A stretch of DNA of 6,639 bases, taken from assembly GCA_017881765.1 (NCBI GenBank), contig JADGQN010000273.1, positions 1 to 6,639 of the forward strand. Direction: 5' to 3'. The notes under the pieces are model-generated. The model saw only the letters and a program-made list of their open reading frames with translations. It had not been told where the DNA came from and searched no databases. Source of the DNA: Syntrophobacterales bacterium (lineage in GTDB: Bacteria; Desulfobacterota; Syntrophorhabdia; Syntrophorhabdales; WCHB1-27). Shown one piece after another: positions 5,651 to 6,639 of the stretch. Numbering within the stretch: the stretch's first letter is position 1; every line of letters begins with the position of its first letter. Position numbers and translations under genes: made by a program.

Positions 5651-5678
5651 AGTATAGCACGTATTGCATTTATGTCAA
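5651..5678 (-). promoter_or_regulatory. Strong predicted promoter for the candidate small RNA
   Basis: A perfect TTGACA -35 (5673-5678) and TATACT -10 (5651-5656) on the minus strand are 16 bp apart. The expected start near 5644 coincides with the first base of the outer GAGCG stem. Confidence 0.65.
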
Positions 5679-6096
5679 GTTTTCCCCATCAGTGAGGGTC
5701 AACCCCACCCGGTTAACCCGGCACATTTCGGCCTCGTTCATATCTGCTTTATCGGCTGAGGCTAGGCGGTGTTAAGGATCTGCCCAAGACCCGGCGATTT
5801 ACGGCGGTCCCAATCGCAACCAAGCCGGGGGTATTGGACATCTCATTCTGGAGCTGCAGGGGAGTCGGGGCGTTCCGCCTCGAGCGAGTGCCCGGCGGCG
5901 ATATGATTATCCCACAGGGAAAAGGACTTCGGCTCACTGTACCAAAATTGTGCCAGAAGGCGTCTGAAAGGACCGAAAGCGATAGAAAATATCGGAAAGG
6001 ATGAAAACCTATTTCCCCTGACTACGACGGGGGTTCTGTCACAAATCCAAGCCAGAACCCAATCTTTGAAACATGTCTTAAAAAGTCTCTTTTAGC
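5679..6096. other. Non-coding stretch, possibly holding gene remnants
   Basis: No reliable gene. The plus strand is open from 5717 to a TGA at 6002-6004 (95 codons, reading through VPGGDMIIPQGKG), but it has no early start codon or ribosome-binding site and is not recognised. A hairpin of 8-bp arms (GGGTTCTG 6031-6038, CAGAACCC 6053-6060) lies near the end without a T-run. The stretch looks like decayed sequence. Confidence 0.4.
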
Positions 6097-6136
6097 ATTT
6101 TGAGTCCGGCGCGTCTGCCTGTTCCACCACTCCGGC
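6097..6136 (-). pseudogene. Truncated tRNA-Leu(CAA), 5' half only
   Basis: On the minus strand, 40 bases starting GCCGGAGTGGTGGAAC match the 5' half of a bacterial tRNA-Leu: 7-bp acceptor strand GCCGGAG, D arm with AGGCAGAC, anticodon stem CCGGA and loop CTCAAAA, giving anticodon CAA. The 3' side of the anticodon stem should read TCCGG but reads TGCTA, and no variable arm, T arm or matching CTCCGGC follows within the next hundreds of bases. The gene is therefore broken at the anticodon loop and cannot make a working tRNA. Confidence 0.75.
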
Positions 6137-6151
6137 TTAAGTTGTCTCTTA

Positions 6152-6180
6152 AGAATATGAAATTCTATAAGTGAAATCAA
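6152..6180 (-). promoter_or_regulatory. Possible promoter left upstream of the tRNA remnant
   Basis: TTGATT (6175-6180) and TATTCT (6152-6157) on the minus strand are 17 bp apart, each 4 of 6 to consensus, and end about 15 bp before the tRNA 5' end. This suggests the original tRNA upstream region is kept. CTTAAG occurs twice between (6136-6141 and 6148-6153). Confidence 0.3.
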
Positions 6181-6265
6181 GAAAATAGCGCACGCCTGAC
6201 AGCAGAGGCGCGGTTGCACTGTCCTGGCCGAAGACTAAGGGCTGATCGCTGACGGCTCGTTGTCA

Positions 6266-6298
6266 AGAAAAAGAAAGGGGGCCGAACAGGCCCCCTTT
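6266..6298 (-). terminator. Rho-independent terminator of the outer-membrane protein gene
   Basis: A 10-bp perfect stem, AAAGGGGGCC (6274-6283) with GGCCCCCTTT (6289-6298), encloses the loop GAACA. On the minus strand it is followed by CTTTTTCTTG. It begins 21 bp after the stop codon of the minus-strand gene to its right, so it ends that transcript. Confidence 0.85.
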
Positions 6299-6318
6299 TG
6301 AGAACAGAGATGAAAATC

Positions 6319-6639
6319 TTAGAAGAAATACTGAGCGGCGAACCTGACCGAATTGTTGTCCCCATAGCTCGTGAGGGAGCCGCCGGCCGCCGTCGACTGC
6401 GCGTACAGGTTCCTTCCGTAGCCCGACGTGGTATACGTATACTCGAGACCAAGCCTGACAGCGGGATTCGGGTCATAGACCAAGTTCACAACATACTGCT
6501 GTTCCCGCTCAACCGCGCCCGGGCTGATCGCGTTCTTCCGGTTCTGGCTCAGGTTGTATCTTACCTGGCCATAGTAGAAGCTTGCCCAGACCGTGTCGGT
6601 GAAGTAGAAGGAAAGCTGTCCCCATCCACCGGTCGCGGT
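6319..6639 (-). CDS. Outer-membrane beta-barrel protein, C-terminal part
   Basis: The last 106 residues of a gene that runs off the right edge, ending in TAA (6321-6319). The pattern is that of amphipathic transmembrane beta-strands: GGWGQLSFYFTDTVWASFYYGQ, then QQYVVNLVYDP, VRLGLEYTYTT and a last strand SVRFAAQYFF. The final phenylalanine is the usual signal for insertion into the outer membrane by the BAM complex. Strands alternate with polar, Asn/Gly-rich loops such as TSYGDNNS. It is probably a porin or porin-like channel; the substrate cannot be told from this part. It is absent from simple start-to-stop ORF lists only because its start is outside the window. A strong terminator follows. 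Confidence 0.85.
   Translation of the reverse strand, partial: TATGGWGQLSFYFTDTVWASFYYGQVRYNLSQNRKNAISPGAVEREQQYVVNLVYDPNPAVRLGLEYTYTTSGYGRNLYAQSTAAGGSLTSYGDNNSVRFAAQYFF

Noticed and set aside
5749..5937. Minus-strand 62-codon frame in the gap region
   Set aside because: No ribosome-binding site, low-complexity Pro/Ser/Arg composition and no recognisable motif; likely chance.
6031..6060. Hairpin as a terminator
   Set aside because: Eight-bp arms with a 14-nt loop and no T-run on either strand; no gene ends beside it.
6097..6136. A tRNA-Leu interrupted by a group I intron rather than truncated
   Set aside because: No 3' exon with a T arm and CTCCGGC acceptor strand was found on the minus strand over the next several hundred bases.
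6022..6219. Minus-strand 65-codon frame containing WWNRQTRRTQNAK
   Set aside because: That peptide is a translation of the tRNA-Leu fragment, a common false gene call.

Overview
The window (6,639 bp, fairly GC-rich) looks like an accessory, mobile-element-bearing stretch of a Gram-negative bacterial chromosome. The right edge carries the C-terminus of an outer-membrane beta-barrel protein, which needs an outer membrane. A deltaproteobacterium-like or similar anaerobic lineage is possible from the general look of the genes, but this cannot be proved from the sequence alone.

Layout, left to right. (1) Positions 1-412: an unrecognised minus-strand reading frame, open to the left edge, with its 5' side abutting a mobile element. 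(2) Positions 414-3816: a complete recombinase-in-trio (RIT) element. Three tightly coupled tyrosine recombinase genes, ritA (570-1808), ritB (1805-2734) and ritC (2734-3732), overlap by 4 bp and 1 bp. Each has a strong AGGAGG site, and each protein keeps the full R-K-HxxRH-H-Y catalytic set. A good sigma-70 promoter (491-519) sits just upstream. The element is bounded by 30-bp perfect inverted repeats (414-443 and 3787-3816) with partly conserved subterminal sequence, including a second perfect 15-bp inverted pair (506-520 and 3731-3745). A perfect 13-6-13 palindrome (384-415), shaped like a tyrosine-recombinase core site, touches the left end and has no counterpart on the right. (3) Positions 3814-3939: a short orphan frame at the right junction, possibly a gene fragment. 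(4) Positions 3972-4562: a minus-strand hicB-hicA toxin-antitoxin operon with its own near-consensus promoter. (5) Positions 4563-4896: non-coding, with hairpins. (6) Positions 4897-5538: a lone DUF3800-type gene.

(7) Positions 5539-6318: no convincing protein gene, but three signals. One is a candidate small RNA on the minus strand (about 5549-5644) with a near-consensus promoter, a closed rod-like fold and a T7 run at its end. The second is the 5' half of a tRNA-Leu(CAA) gene (6097-6136, minus), cut off at the anticodon loop. The third is a rho-independent terminator (6266-6298). (8) Positions 6319-6639: the C-terminal 106 residues of the outer-membrane protein, on the minus strand and running off the right edge; the terminator serves this gene.

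The RIT genes probably act together to move the element. HicA and HicB form a toxin and antitoxin pair. The DUF3800 gene, truncated tRNA and lone TA pair are typical of a region that has taken repeated insertions. The best leads for something new are the orphan small-RNA locus and the asymmetric 13-6-13 palindrome at the RIT left end.
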